Positions 45,682 to 54,194 of a stretch of 64,000 nt of DNA are shown here, piece by piece (the first letter of the stretch is position 1; the number at the start of each line of letters is the position of its first letter). Made by a program: the position numbers and the translations under genes. This stretch comes from Bacteroidia bacterium (GTDB lineage: Bacteria; Bacteroidota; Bacteroidia; B-17B0; Aurantibacillaceae), in contig JAEUTO010000009.1 in NCBI GenBank assembly GCA_016787785.1, positions 1 to 64,000 on the forward strand, in the 5' to 3' direction. The notes beneath the pieces are model-generated. The model saw nothing but the letters and a program-made list of their open reading frames with translations. It had not been told where the DNA came from and made no database searches.

Positions 45682-47591
45682 GCAAACAGTTTTTGCCAAC
45701 GACTTAACACAAATAATTTAAAGAATAATTTATTGTGGAAAGCGTTTTTGCTGTCCGATTTTTCAAGATCGGTATAATTTACAAATTCAAAATTAGCTGC
45801 TTTAATTTCTGAGAGGAGTTGTGGCCTTAATTTTTGCATCCATTGCTGCATGGGCGTTTCAAAACCTTTTTTATCGTAACGTGCGTAGATCTCTTTCGGT
45901 AATTTATTTTTTACAGCTTCGCGCAATAGATATTTTGAAACGCCATCTTTTATTTTTTTATTACCGTTAAAAGAAAACAACAGATTAATTAATTCCACAT
46001 CATCCGCAAAAGGCGTGCGGCTTTCTACGCTGTGCCACATCCCGCAACGATCTTCGCACTTTAGGAAGGATTTTAAACGGGTGTGGTATATATCATCGGC
46101 TAACTGATCGTTAACCGAGTTAAAATAAACCGAAGGATTTTTTGTTTCGCCTGAGTTTATAAAGTCGGTTTTAAAGAATAAGGAGAAATGTTTTTTATTG
46201 AAGTAATTCTTTTGTTTTGCTTTTTCCTTTAAATAAAATTGTAAAGGGTTCGCAATTGTTTTTTTACTTGCAATAACCTCATTCATACCCGACACATAAT
46301 TTCCTTGCGAAAACAAATTATTCCATTTAGCTAAAAAATGGTGGTGGTAACCGGCAAATAGTTCATCGGCGCCTTGTCCATCCAAAACTACTTTAATAGT
46401 GTTTTGTTTGGCAAGTTGCATTACTTTGTATTGTGCATAAGTACTGGTATCCCAAATAGGCACATCCTGCGAATAGATCAGATCATCTACCTCTTCTAAA
46501 AAACCATTCAAAGTTGGTTCAACTTTAAAATGTTTTGCTTTAATTTTTTCTGCAACAACATCTGCAAAATGTTCTTCGCTAATAGAGTTATTTTTAAAAA
46601 TAGAAGTAAAGCAAAATAAGGGTTGTTTGGTTATTTCCGAAATTGTAACTGCTAACGCGCTGCTGTCAACGCCGCCACTTAAACAGGTGCCAACTTCTAC
46701 ATCGCTGCGAAGTCTCAGTTTTACTGAGTTCTCAAAGGTATCAGAAATTTTTTCAATGAGTTCGTTTTCATTTAACCCATCATTCTTTAAAGTAATGTGC
46801 TCGGTTAAATTATAATAAGTGTGTGTTGCGATCTCGTGTGACTTAAAATTATATACCAGATTATTCCCCGGCATTAATTCAGTTATGCCTTCAAAAAAAT
46901 TAGCCGGCCCGGTTTCAAGTAAACCGTTTATTAAATAAGCATGTAATGCGCTTTGATCTATTTTTGAAGTGATCAGCCCTGCTTTTACAAAGGCTTTTTG
47001 CTCGCTTGCAAAAGAAAAGGTCGTTCTATCGTTAATAAAATAAAAAGGCTTAACACCAAATCTATCGCGCGAGGCAAAGCATATTTGTTTTTCGCTGTCG
47101 TAAATGCAAAAGGCCCACATGCCATTAAAATGCTCAACGCATTTAAAGCCCCATTCTTTATAAGCAGCTAAAATAACTTCCGTATCACTTTCTGAAATAA
47201 ACGCGTGGCCCAGTTTTTTTAATTCAGCCCGTATCTCTAAATAGTTATAGATCTCGCCGTTAAAAACGATCCAGGTCTTTGCAGTTTGCTCACACATGGG
47301 TTGGTGACCGGTATCACTCAGATCAATTATAGATAATCTTCTATGACCAAAAGCTAAAAAAGAATTCGCCTCAGCGCTTTCTAAATTTTTTTTTGGAATA
47401 TAGTTGAGGTCTTTGCGTTGGTAATTTTGTTGTTGTACATTAAAATGTGGTGTGATCGTATCTTCGCCTGCTAAAACAAAACCTTCACCATCTGGTCCGC
47501 GATGGCTGATGGCGTTGGTCATTAACGCAATTTTTTTATTCAGATCAAAACCTGCTTTTTGTTTTAGAATTATTCCGGCAATACCGCACAT
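45678..47591 (-). CDS. asnB: asparagine synthetase (glutamine-hydrolysing)
   Basis: A 637-residue enzyme making asparagine from aspartate, ATP and glutamine. Cys2 after the initiator (MCGIAGI) is the glutaminase nucleophile; the N-terminal domain has HRRLSIIDLS and FNGEIYNY blocks. The synthetase domain has the ATP-binding SGGVDSSALA motif and the QGADELFAGY block. Length is that of the long AsnB form found also in surface-polysaccharide clusters, so an amidotransferase with another substrate is possible but less likely. Confidence 0.93.
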   Translation of the reverse strand: MCGIAGIILKQKAGFDLNKKIALMTNAISHRGPDGEGFVLAGEDTITPHFNVQQQNYQRKDLNYIPKKNLESAEANSFLAFGHRRLSIIDLSDTGHQPMCEQTAKTWIVFNGEIYNYLEIRAELKKLGHAFISESDTEVILAAYKEWGFKCVEHFNGMWAFCIYDSEKQICFASRDRFGVKPFYFINDRTTFSFASEQKAFVKAGLITSKIDQSALHAYLINGLLETGPANFFEGITELMPGNNLVYNFKSHEIATHTYYNLTEHITLKNDGLNENELIEKISDTFENSVKLRLRSDVEVGTCLSGGVDSSALAVTISEITKQPLFCFTSIFKNNSISEEHFADVVAEKIKAKHFKVEPTLNGFLEEVDDLIYSQDVPIWDTSTYAQYKVMQLAKQNTIKVVLDGQGADELFAGYHHHFLAKWNNLFSQGNYVSGMNEVIASKKTIANPLQFYLKEKAKQKNYFNKKHFSLFFKTDFINSGETKNPSVYFNSVNDQLADDIYHTRLKSFLKCEDRCGMWHSVESRTPFADDVELINLLFSFNGNKKIKDGVSKYLLREAVKNKLPKEIYARYDKKGFETPMQQWMQKLRPQLLSEIKAANFEFVNYTDLEKSDSKNAFHNKLFFKLFVLSRWQKLFA

Positions 47592-47603
47592 AATTGTTTG
47601 TGG

Positions 47604-48038
47604 TTAATTTACCCACATAAATACTTTTTTGTTATCAATGTATCTTGTTTCGTCTTTATCCAATACCAACACACAAAAATCAATAAATGGTAACACACCA
47701 AAAACGCCACCTAAACTTGCAATGTAAGCAACAGGCACGTAGGGTGCCGTTCCTAAATAAATTCTATGCAAACCAACAATGCCAAATGGAAAAGGAAAAG
47801 CTAAAATGGCGGCCGTTATTCGTTTATTTTTTTTTTGCTTGTTCTTAAAGAAACTTAATAACGGATTTGGGCGTTGTTTATTTTCAATAACAGCATTTAT
47901 TTCAGAGCTGCTTACCGAATCTACAATTTCAAAATTAGCGTTAACCAAATAGTATTTTTGCTCGGCTGTTTCGTGGCCAAAACCCAACTTTTGTATCAAA
48001 AGAAGGCAAATAACTATAAATAGACCTTTACTGCTCAT
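47604..48038 (-). CDS. TM2-like small membrane protein
   Basis: A 144-residue protein with a signal peptide (residues 1-21), a short polar region, a basic stretch (KNKQKKNKR) and a C-terminal pair of membrane segments with the TM2-type motif GIVGLHRIYLGT. This form with a secreted N-terminal region is frequent in Bacteroidota; its function is unknown. It lies 12 bp upstream of asnB on the same strand. Confidence 0.75.
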   Translation of the reverse strand: MSSKGLFIVICLLLIQKLGFGHETAEQKYYLVNANFEIVDSVSSSEINAVIENKQRPNPLLSFFKNKQKKNKRITAAILAFPFPFGIVGLHRIYLGTAPYVPVAYIASLGGVFGVLPFIDFCVLVLDKDETRYIDNKKVFMWVN

Positions 48039-48191
48039 TAACGCGGAGTATGGCTAAAATTCGTAATAATAACGCTTGTAAAGGCAGTATTTTAAACAAA
48101 AAATGAACAAATTTTGTTAACTATCGGTCTCTAAATTGATTTTATAGATGCAGCACTTTTCTTATCTTTACGACTCAAAATTTTATTTATT

Positions 48192-49589
48192 GTGACTCTA
48201 ATAAAAAGCATATCGGGTATAAGAGGTACTATTGGCGGCAAACCGGACGAGGGTTTAACGCCTTTAGATGTTGTAAAATTCACATCGGCCTACGGAACCT
48301 GGGTTATAAATAACCACCCTAAAAAAACAAAAATAACGGTTGTTATTGGCCGCGATGCCAGGCTGAGCGGTCAAATGGTCTCAAATATTGTCTCAGGAAC
48401 CTTAATTGGGCTTGGTATAAACGTGATAGATCTGGAATTAAGTACAACGCCAACCGTTGAAATGGCTGTGACAGAATTTAAAGCGCACGGCGGCATTATT
48501 TTAACGGCCAGTCATAATCCAAAGCAATGGAATGCTTTAAAACTGCTGAATGAAAAAGGCGAGTTTATTAGCGAAGCAAATGGACAGGATATTTTGAAAT
48601 TGGCCGAGAAAACAGATTTTAATTACGCAGAAGTTGGTGATCTTGGTACTTATGTAACTGATTCTGATTTCATAAATACGCATTTCAAAAAGATAATTGA
48701 TCTGCCTTATGTTGATATTGCTGCCATAAAAAAGGCAGATTTTACAATTGTTGTAGATGCTATCAACTCAAGTGGTGGAATTGTTGTGCCGGCATTATTA
48801 GAAAAACTAGGTGTAAAAAACATCACCGTTATTCATGGCGACCCAACCGGAAATTTTGCACATAACCCCGAACCGTTACCTGAACATTTAGCTGACCTGA
48901 GTAAGGCAGTTAAAAAACAAAAAGCGCATTTGGGCATTTCTGTTGACCCCGATGTTGACCGTTTAGCATTTGTTTGCGAAGATGGAGAAATGTTTGGCGA
49001 GGAGTATACGCTGGTAGCGGTTGCAGATTATATTTTAAAGAAAAATAAAAAAGGCAATACAGTAAGTAATTTATCAAGTACCCGTGCATTGCGCGATGTT
49101 ACTGAGGCGCAAGGAGGCAGCTATTCTGCCTCGGCTGTTGGCGAGGTAAATGTGGTGAAAATGATGAAGGACACAAAAGCTGTTATTGGCGGCGAAGGTA
49201 ACGGCGGAATTATTTTGCCGGAATTACACTATGGTAGAGATGCTTTAGTGGGCATCGCCATTTTTTTAACGCACCTTGCAAAATACGGTAAAACCGTTTC
49301 AATGTTGCGTAAGTCTTACCCCGGCTATTTTATCTCTAAAAATAAAATTGAGTTAACGCCTCAAATAGATGTGGATAAGGTTTTAGCTAAAGTAAAAGAA
49401 AAGTATAAAAAACAACCCATCAATAGTATTGACGGTGTAAAAATAGAATTTGATAAAGAGTGGGTGCACTTACGTAAAAGTAATACCGAACCTATTATAA
49501 GAATTTATAGCGAAAGCGAATCAGCATCTACAGCAGATAGTTTGGCAAATAAAATTATTTCCGATATCAAAGAAATTATTAAGAATTAG
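48192..49589 (+). CDS. glmM: phosphoglucosamine mutase / phosphomannomutase family
   Basis: A 465-residue alpha-D-phosphohexomutase. The phosphoserine loop is TASHNP (Ser107), the magnesium loop is DPDVDRL (near residue 258), the sugar loop is GEGNGG, and the phosphate loop is RKSNTEPIIRIY at the C-terminus. It probably interconverts glucosamine 6- and 1-phosphate for UDP-GlcNAc synthesis, as in other Bacteroidota. Start is GTG at 48192. The near-consensus word TATCTTTA upstream (about 48172) may be its -7 box. A cysteine desulfurase gene follows after 12 bp. Confidence 0.9.
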   Translation: MTLIKSISGIRGTIGGKPDEGLTPLDVVKFTSAYGTWVINNHPKKTKITVVIGRDARLSGQMVSNIVSGTLIGLGINVIDLELSTTPTVEMAVTEFKAHGGIILTASHNPKQWNALKLLNEKGEFISEANGQDILKLAEKTDFNYAEVGDLGTYVTDSDFINTHFKKIIDLPYVDIAAIKKADFTIVVDAINSSGGIVVPALLEKLGVKNITVIHGDPTGNFAHNPEPLPEHLADLSKAVKKQKAHLGISVDPDVDRLAFVCEDGEMFGEEYTLVAVADYILKKNKKGNTVSNLSSTRALRDVTEAQGGSYSASAVGEVNVVKMMKDTKAVIGGEGNGGIILPELHYGRDALVGIAIFLTHLAKYGKTVSMLRKSYPGYFISKNKIELTPQIDVDKVLAKVKEKYKKQPINSIDGVKIEFDKEWVHLRKSNTEPIIRIYSESESASTADSLANKIISDIKEIIKN

Positions 49590-49601
49590 AATTACAGATA
49601 A

Positions 49602-50756
49602 ATGAAAGTATATTTAGATAACGCCGCTACAACCAAATTAGATGAGAATGTATTAAAGGCTATGATGCCTTTGATGCTGGAAGATTTCGGAAATCCATCT
49701 TCTATTCATGCCTTTGGCAGAAAGACCCGCGCGGCAATTGAAAATGCGCGCAAAACGGTTGCTAAATTACTGAACGTTACACCGGCTGAAATATTTTTTA
49801 CCTCAGGCGGTACAGAGGCTGATAACATGGCCATTAACCAATCTATTACTACATTCGATATTAAGCATGTAATATCAAGTGTGATAGAACATCATGCGGT
49901 AGAACATACTTTAAAAATGCTCGAAAAAGCAGGTAAGATAAAAGTAAGTTGGGTAAAATTAGATAAGAAAGGAAATGTTGATCTTGCCGATCTTGAAGAA
50001 CTTTTAAAAAACAATTCGCGCAGCCTGGTTTCTTTGATGCATGCCAATAACGAATTAGGAACTCTTTTGCCCTTAAAGGAAGTAGGCGAACTTTGTGAAA
50101 AATACAAAGCCATTTTTCATAGTGATACAGTGCAAACCATGGGTCATTATAAAATGGACCTTCGTGATATAAAAGTTCATTTTGTTACCTGTGCTGCACA
50201 TAAATTTCACGGACCAAAAGGTGTTGGCTTTTTATACATCAATCATTTGCATAAAATTTCACCATTTATTCACGGTGGGGCGCAAGAACGTAACATGCGC
50301 GGCGGTACAGAAAATGTTTATGGTATTGTTGGTCTTGCAAAAGCACTAGAAATTTGTTTTGATGAAATGGAAGAACACCAAAAACATATTAGAGGTTTGA
50401 AAAATTACATGCGCGAGCAGTTAGAAAAAAATATACCGGGCATGGCTTTTAACGGTGAGATCTCTGACGAGAAATCGTTGTACACTGTTTTAAATTGTTG
50501 TTTCCCTAAACATCCTGATGCGGAAATGTTATTGTTTAATCTGGATATTTTAGGAATAGCAGCAAGTGGAGGAAGTGCCTGTAGCAGTGGTAGCAACCAG
50601 GGAAGTCATGTGTTGAGAGGCATTGGCAGCGATATGGAAAGACCATCGGTACGTTTTAGTTTTAGTAAATACACTACCAAAGAAGAAATTGATTTTACTG
50701 TAAAACATTTGATAGAACTTTTTAAAGTAGAGACCAAAGAAGCAATAAAAAATTAA
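49602..50756 (+). CDS. cysteine desulfurase
   Basis: A 384-residue PLP enzyme of the NifS/IscS group, supplying sulfur for iron-sulfur clusters or tRNA thiolation. The PLP lysine is Lys201 in CAAHKFHGPKG, and the active cysteine is Cys327 in SGGSACSSGS, so both are present. It is IscS-like rather than SufS-like by the loop sequence SACSSGS. No scaffold gene lies nearby; glmM and frr flank it and a shared transcript is likely (12 and 18 bp gaps). Confidence 0.93.
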   Translation: MKVYLDNAATTKLDENVLKAMMPLMLEDFGNPSSIHAFGRKTRAAIENARKTVAKLLNVTPAEIFFTSGGTEADNMAINQSITTFDIKHVISSVIEHHAVEHTLKMLEKAGKIKVSWVKLDKKGNVDLADLEELLKNNSRSLVSLMHANNELGTLLPLKEVGELCEKYKAIFHSDTVQTMGHYKMDLRDIKVHFVTCAAHKFHGPKGVGFLYINHLHKISPFIHGGAQERNMRGGTENVYGIVGLAKALEICFDEMEEHQKHIRGLKNYMREQLEKNIPGMAFNGEISDEKSLYTVLNCCFPKHPDAEMLLFNLDILGIAASGGSACSSGSNQGSHVLRGIGSDMERPSVRFSFSKYTTKEEIDFTVKHLIELFKVETKEAIKN

Positions 50757-50774
50757 TTTTGTAAAAATAAAGTT

Positions 50775-51335
50775 ATGAGCAATATAAATTCGGTATTAGA
50801 AAACGCAAAAATAGCAATGGACAAAGCCATTAGCCATTTAGAAGCTGAACTTCAAAAAGTTAGAGCTGGCAAGGCAAGCCCGGCGATGCTAGAAAATATC
50901 CAGGTAGATTACTACGGTAGTATGGTACCGTTAAGTAATACGGCAAGTGTTAATACGCAAGATTCGCGCACACTTATTATTCAGCCATGGGAAAAATCAA
51001 TGTTAACGCCAATTGAGAAAGCGATACAGGCTGCCAACCTTGGTTTTAATCCGCAAAATGATGGTATCATTATTCGCATTATGGTTCCGCCATTAACAGA
51101 AGAACGTCGTAAACAATTAAGCAAAACGGCAAAAGGTTTTGGCGAAGATGCAAAGGTTGGTATTCGTACGGTGCGTAAAGACAGTATGGAGCAAATTAAA
51201 AAATTGCAAAAAGATGGCTTGCCTGAAGATGAGGCTAAGAGCGGTGAAACAAAGATCCAAACATTGACCGATGCATCCGTTGCAAAAGTTGATAAACATA
51301 TTGAACAAAAAGAAAAAGAGATAATGACGGTTTAA
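50775..51335 (+). CDS. frr: ribosome recycling factor
   Basis: Splits ribosomes after termination together with EF-G. A 186-residue protein of typical length, with VRAGKASPAMLENIQVDYYG and the PWEKSML and VPPLTEERRKQL blocks. Usually pyrH is adjacent, but here the upstream neighbour is a cysteine desulfurase. A strong terminator follows. Confidence 0.97.
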   Translation: MSNINSVLENAKIAMDKAISHLEAELQKVRAGKASPAMLENIQVDYYGSMVPLSNTASVNTQDSRTLIIQPWEKSMLTPIEKAIQAANLGFNPQNDGIIIRIMVPPLTEERRKQLSKTAKGFGEDAKVGIRTVRKDSMEQIKKLQKDGLPEDEAKSGETKIQTLTDASVAKVDKHIEQKEKEIMTV

Positions 51336-51348
51336 AATACGAGTCACA

Positions 51349-51382
51349 AAAAAACCCTCTCAGTAATGAGAGGGTTTTTTGT
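51349..51382. terminator. intrinsic terminator after frr
   Basis: A 14-bp stem (51349-51362 with 51367-51380) around a 4-base loop GTAA. A and T runs on both sides would also let it end the convergent cold-shock transcript. Confidence 0.9.
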
Positions 51383-51456
51383 TAATTAAAATTGTGTACT
51401 GATATTATATATTTATAAATTATGTAAGCGCAATTATTTAATTAACTAAAAAAGAA

Positions 51457-51648
51457 TTATGCTAACTTAACGTTAACAGCGTTCAATCCTTTTTTGCCTT
51501 CTTGAATTTCAAACACAACTTCGTCGTTCTCGCGAATTTCTTCTTTAATGCCAGATACGTGTACGAATACTTCTTTTCCTGATCCTTCAACTTTAATGAA
51601 TCCGAATCCTTTTGTTTGGTTGAAAAACTTTACTGTTCCTTTTTCCAT
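51457..51648 (-). CDS. cold-shock domain protein
   Basis: A 63-residue CSD protein that binds single-stranded RNA or DNA and melts RNA structure. RNP1 is KGFGFIKV (residues 13-20) and RNP2 is VFVHV (near residue 27). It has the standard start MEKGTVKFFNQTKGFG. The likely promoter at 51894-51927 gives a leader of about 240 nt. Confidence 0.95.
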   Translation of the reverse strand: MEKGTVKFFNQTKGFGFIKVEGSGKEVFVHVSGIKEEIRENDEVVFEIQEGKKGLNAVNVKLA

Positions 51649-52104
51649 TTTTTTTATTTTTTATTTTTTCCCTTTTTATATTATTTAATTAAACAGTTTT
51701 GAGAAAAAGGGTGTGACTCAAACCTGCTTATTTCTTTATATTGTTTTAAATTTTTCAAGACAAAACATTTTCCCAAACGTATTTGCAATTCTAAGAATCC
51801 TATAAATTTTAAAAAATTAAACGAATTGCAAATGATGGAGGGATTGTTGAGCGTATTGAAGAATTTAAATTTTATTCGTTTTAAAGATTTAAACAAATAT
51901 ATTGCAAAATGGATTAATTTGCAAAAACTTACATAAGTAATTGATTTTTAAATAGTTAAAATTATACTTATTAACAATTCTTCAAGATTTTGGTAAAATA
52001 GCCGAAATACGAAAATCGGTGAAACGCCTTTAATTAAGGATGAAAAAGAGATTTTAGATCTGCTTTTTCAAATTGTTTAGGTATTTTAGGTGCTGTACAT
52101 AAAT
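51649..52104 (-). other. intergenic region with probable cold-shock mRNA leader
   Basis: A 456-bp gap between the divergent cold-shock and LytTR genes. It holds the promoter at 51894-51927, a 51650-51680 A-rich (minus-strand) stretch before the ATG, and AT-rich sequence of no coding appearance. A frame of 71 codons at 51681-51896 (minus) has no family features and is not called. No tRNA seen. Confidence 0.5.
51894..51927 (-). promoter_or_regulatory. promoter of the cold-shock gene
   Basis: On the minus strand TATATTTG (51901 to 51894) matches the -7 consensus and TTTTTG (51927 to 51922) the -33 box, with 20 bp between, as in Bacteroidota housekeeping promoters. A second -7-like word lies at 51781-51774 but without a -33 box. 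Confidence 0.45.
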
Positions 52105-53037
52105 ATGCTTCTTTCTTTTTTAAATAAGCCCTTTCCAAGATCCGAGGTTGATAAGCGAGCCGTTATCACAAATTTTTTCGTTGGTTGTTTTGTAGCATTA
52201 TTTTTAATTGTATTCGAACCCTTTGACCTTGCACACTGGCAAACCGATAAAAAGGAATTAAAATTAATTGGCTTTGGTGCCGTATCTTTTGTAATACCAA
52301 TTTTTGTAAGCGTTATTATTGCGCAAATTATTCATAAGAAACCTATTGAAGATAGCTGGACAATAGGCAAGGAAATAGTAGTTATACTTATTATATTATT
52401 ATGTATTGCTTTTGGTAATATGATATACGGCAGGTTATTCTACATCATGCCGTTTACCTGGAATGGTTTTTTATTTGCGTTTGCGTCTGTTTTATTGATC
52501 GGTATTTTTCCGGTAACGCTGCATGTTTTGAGAAAACACAACAAACTTTTAAAAATTAATTTGGAAAAAGCAACTGTTGTAAATGAGCATTTACATCCTG
52601 AAGAAATAAAAAAAACTGAAGATCATATTCCTCGGGAAATGCCGCTTCCAAATATGCCGGATAACCTTGTTGATGAAATAAAAATTGTTCCTAAAATAAT
52701 TTTTGTTGCCGAGAATGAAAAAGATAAATTAGAGATCCTTCCCGAACAACTTTTATACATTGAGGCTGCTGATAATTATTCGAACATCGTTTTTACTGAA
52801 GGTGAAAAAATAAAAAAACAACTTATCCGTAGCAGTCTTAAAAGAATAGAGTCGCAGATAAATTTTAACTTTATTGTACGTTGCCACCGTACTTTTGTTG
52901 TGAACCTTAAGAATGTAAAAAATGTGGAGGGTAATGCTGCGGGCTATAAATTGTACTTTAATAAGGATAGCTACTTTGTATCGGTGTCGAGGAATTATGG
53001 AAATTCTGTACTCGAAAAACTCAAAAACATGGTGTAG
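52105..53037 (+). CDS. membrane-anchored LytTR transcription regulator
   Basis: A 310-residue protein. The ATG at 52105 is preferred to an upstream GTG at 52090. Four membrane segments (about residues 20-40, 58-82, 92-115 and 125-145) are followed by a linker and a LytTR DNA-binding domain (about 205-310), with the typical LYIEAADNYSNIVF and FIVRCHRTFVVNLKNV blocks. No receiver domain is present, so the signal probably comes from the membrane part. Targets unknown. Confidence 0.87.
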   Translation: MLLSFLNKPFPRSEVDKRAVITNFFVGCFVALFLIVFEPFDLAHWQTDKKELKLIGFGAVSFVIPIFVSVIIAQIIHKKPIEDSWTIGKEIVVILIILLCIAFGNMIYGRLFYIMPFTWNGFLFAFASVLLIGIFPVTLHVLRKHNKLLKINLEKATVVNEHLHPEEIKKTEDHIPREMPLPNMPDNLVDEIKIVPKIIFVAENEKDKLEILPEQLLYIEAADNYSNIVFTEGEKIKKQLIRSSLKRIESQINFNFIVRCHRTFVVNLKNVKNVEGNAAGYKLYFNKDSYFVSVSRNYGNSVLEKLKNMV

Positions 53038-53129
53038 TTACCAATTTGCCCCAAAATGTTCTTTCTTTGCCTTGTCATTCGTCCCAAAAGTTTACCGTTG
53101 TCCCAAAGTCTTGCATTTCAGCCCTTTAA

Positions 53130-53162
53130 TTTGACATTGGGTGTTATGTGAAAGTACATTTG
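53130..53162 (+). promoter_or_regulatory. promoter of the DUF2306-like gene
   Basis: TTTG at 53130-53133 and TACATTTG at 53155-53162 are spaced by 21 bp and fit the -33/-7 consensus. The ATG at 53180 follows by 17 bp, which rejects the longer reading from 53141. Confidence 0.5.
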
Positions 53163-53179
53163 TAAAAAAAGAAAACATT

Positions 53180-53854
53180 ATGACATTCAAAATTATTCTT
53201 ATCATCCATATTATTGCCGGTTCGCTGGCCTTATTAAGCGGACTCTTTGCTATTATTTTTCGCAACAAAGTAAAGATCCATAAACCAATAGGCAAGATCT
53301 ATTTTTGGGCTATGACGGTGATATTTGTAAGCGCTATTTATATGTCAATAGCGCACATAAATCCTTTTTTATTTTGCGTTGCCTTTTTTACATATTATTC
53401 CTGCTTAACGGCCTATCGTTCTTTAAAATTAAAAAAACTGCACTTAGATCAGCAGCCAACAAAATTTGATTGGGCAATTGAAATATTTTTTGGACTCGCG
53501 CACGTTGCTTTTATAATAGTTGGTACTGTTTTATTTTTTAAAGAAAACATAGCCTTTGCTGTTATTAGTTTGGTATTTGGTATTAGTGGTGTTCGCGGAA
53601 ATTATATTACTATAAAGCGTTTCAGAAAAAAACTTGTGTACCGCAATTATTGGCTGTTAGCGCATATAGGTGGCATGTTGGGCAGTTACATTGGTGCCAT
53701 TACAGCATTTGTTGTTAATAATTCAGCTATAATCCCGGCGCCACCAATTGTTTTATGGTTGGGCCCTGCGGCTTTTATTGTACCATTAATAATATTTGAA
53801 GTTAAAAAGCACGAGAAGAAAGCGGGGAAGTTTAAAACGGAGGTAGCAGCTTAA
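53180..53854 (+). CDS. DUF2306-like integral membrane protein
   Basis: A 224-residue protein with about six membrane segments. The start HIIAGSLALLSGLFAI, the HKPIGKIYFWAMTVIF segment with a conserved His, and the later HIGGMLGSYIGAITAF resemble DUF2306-type membrane proteins, which carry conserved histidines and might bind haem or act in redox; this is not proven. The start is ATG 53180 because a promoter box ends at 53162. The convergent cupin gene overlaps its end by 4 bp. Confidence 0.72.
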   Translation: MTFKIILIIHIIAGSLALLSGLFAIIFRNKVKIHKPIGKIYFWAMTVIFVSAIYMSIAHINPFLFCVAFFTYYSCLTAYRSLKLKKLHLDQQPTKFDWAIEIFFGLAHVAFIIVGTVLFFKENIAFAVISLVFGISGVRGNYITIKRFRKKLVYRNYWLLAHIGGMLGSYIGAITAFVVNNSAIIPAPPIVLWLGPAAFIVPLIIFEVKKHEKKAGKFKTEVAA

Positions 53855-54192
53855 GCTCTCAAAAAATCACCGTCAACGATCAGCAATTTTACTCCGTTCT
53901 TTGAGAACGAGCGATGAGAACTTAATTCATCAGATACAACATAACTTTTTCCTTTTGAAAGTGATATTTTTTCTCCCGTTTTTAATTCGGTAATAAAATC
54001 TCCTTCAAGACAATGTACTACATGACCCTTTTCGCACCAGTGGTCAGCGAGATAACCCTCGGTATATTCAACAATGCGAATACGCAGGCCACCAAATTGT
54101 AAGGTTTGCCAATAGGAAGTTCCTGTTTCGCCTTTGTGTTCAACTTTTTCAATGGCTGTCCAATCGATGGTAGTAAAGGGGATCTTACTCAT
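53851..54192 (-). CDS. DHCW-type cupin protein
   Basis: A 113-residue single-domain cupin. The motif DHWCEKGHVVHCLEGDF (near residues 50-66) matches the group named for its DHCW motif, and supplies His and Cys residues for a metal site. The late block SHRSFSKNGVKLLIVDGDF is the second cupin motif. Enzymatic role unknown. It lies 2 bp downstream of the exporter gene on the same strand, so co-transcribed. Confidence 0.82.
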   Translation of the reverse strand: MSKIPFTTIDWTAIEKVEHKGETGTSYWQTLQFGGLRIRIVEYTEGYLADHWCEKGHVVHCLEGDFITELKTGEKISLSKGKSYVVSDELSSHRSFSKNGVKLLIVDGDFLRA

Positions 54193-54194
54193 TT

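Noticed and set aside
51681-51896. 71-codon minus-strand frame upstream of the cold-shock gene
   Set aside because: No family features, AT-driven composition, and it lies within the probable leader.
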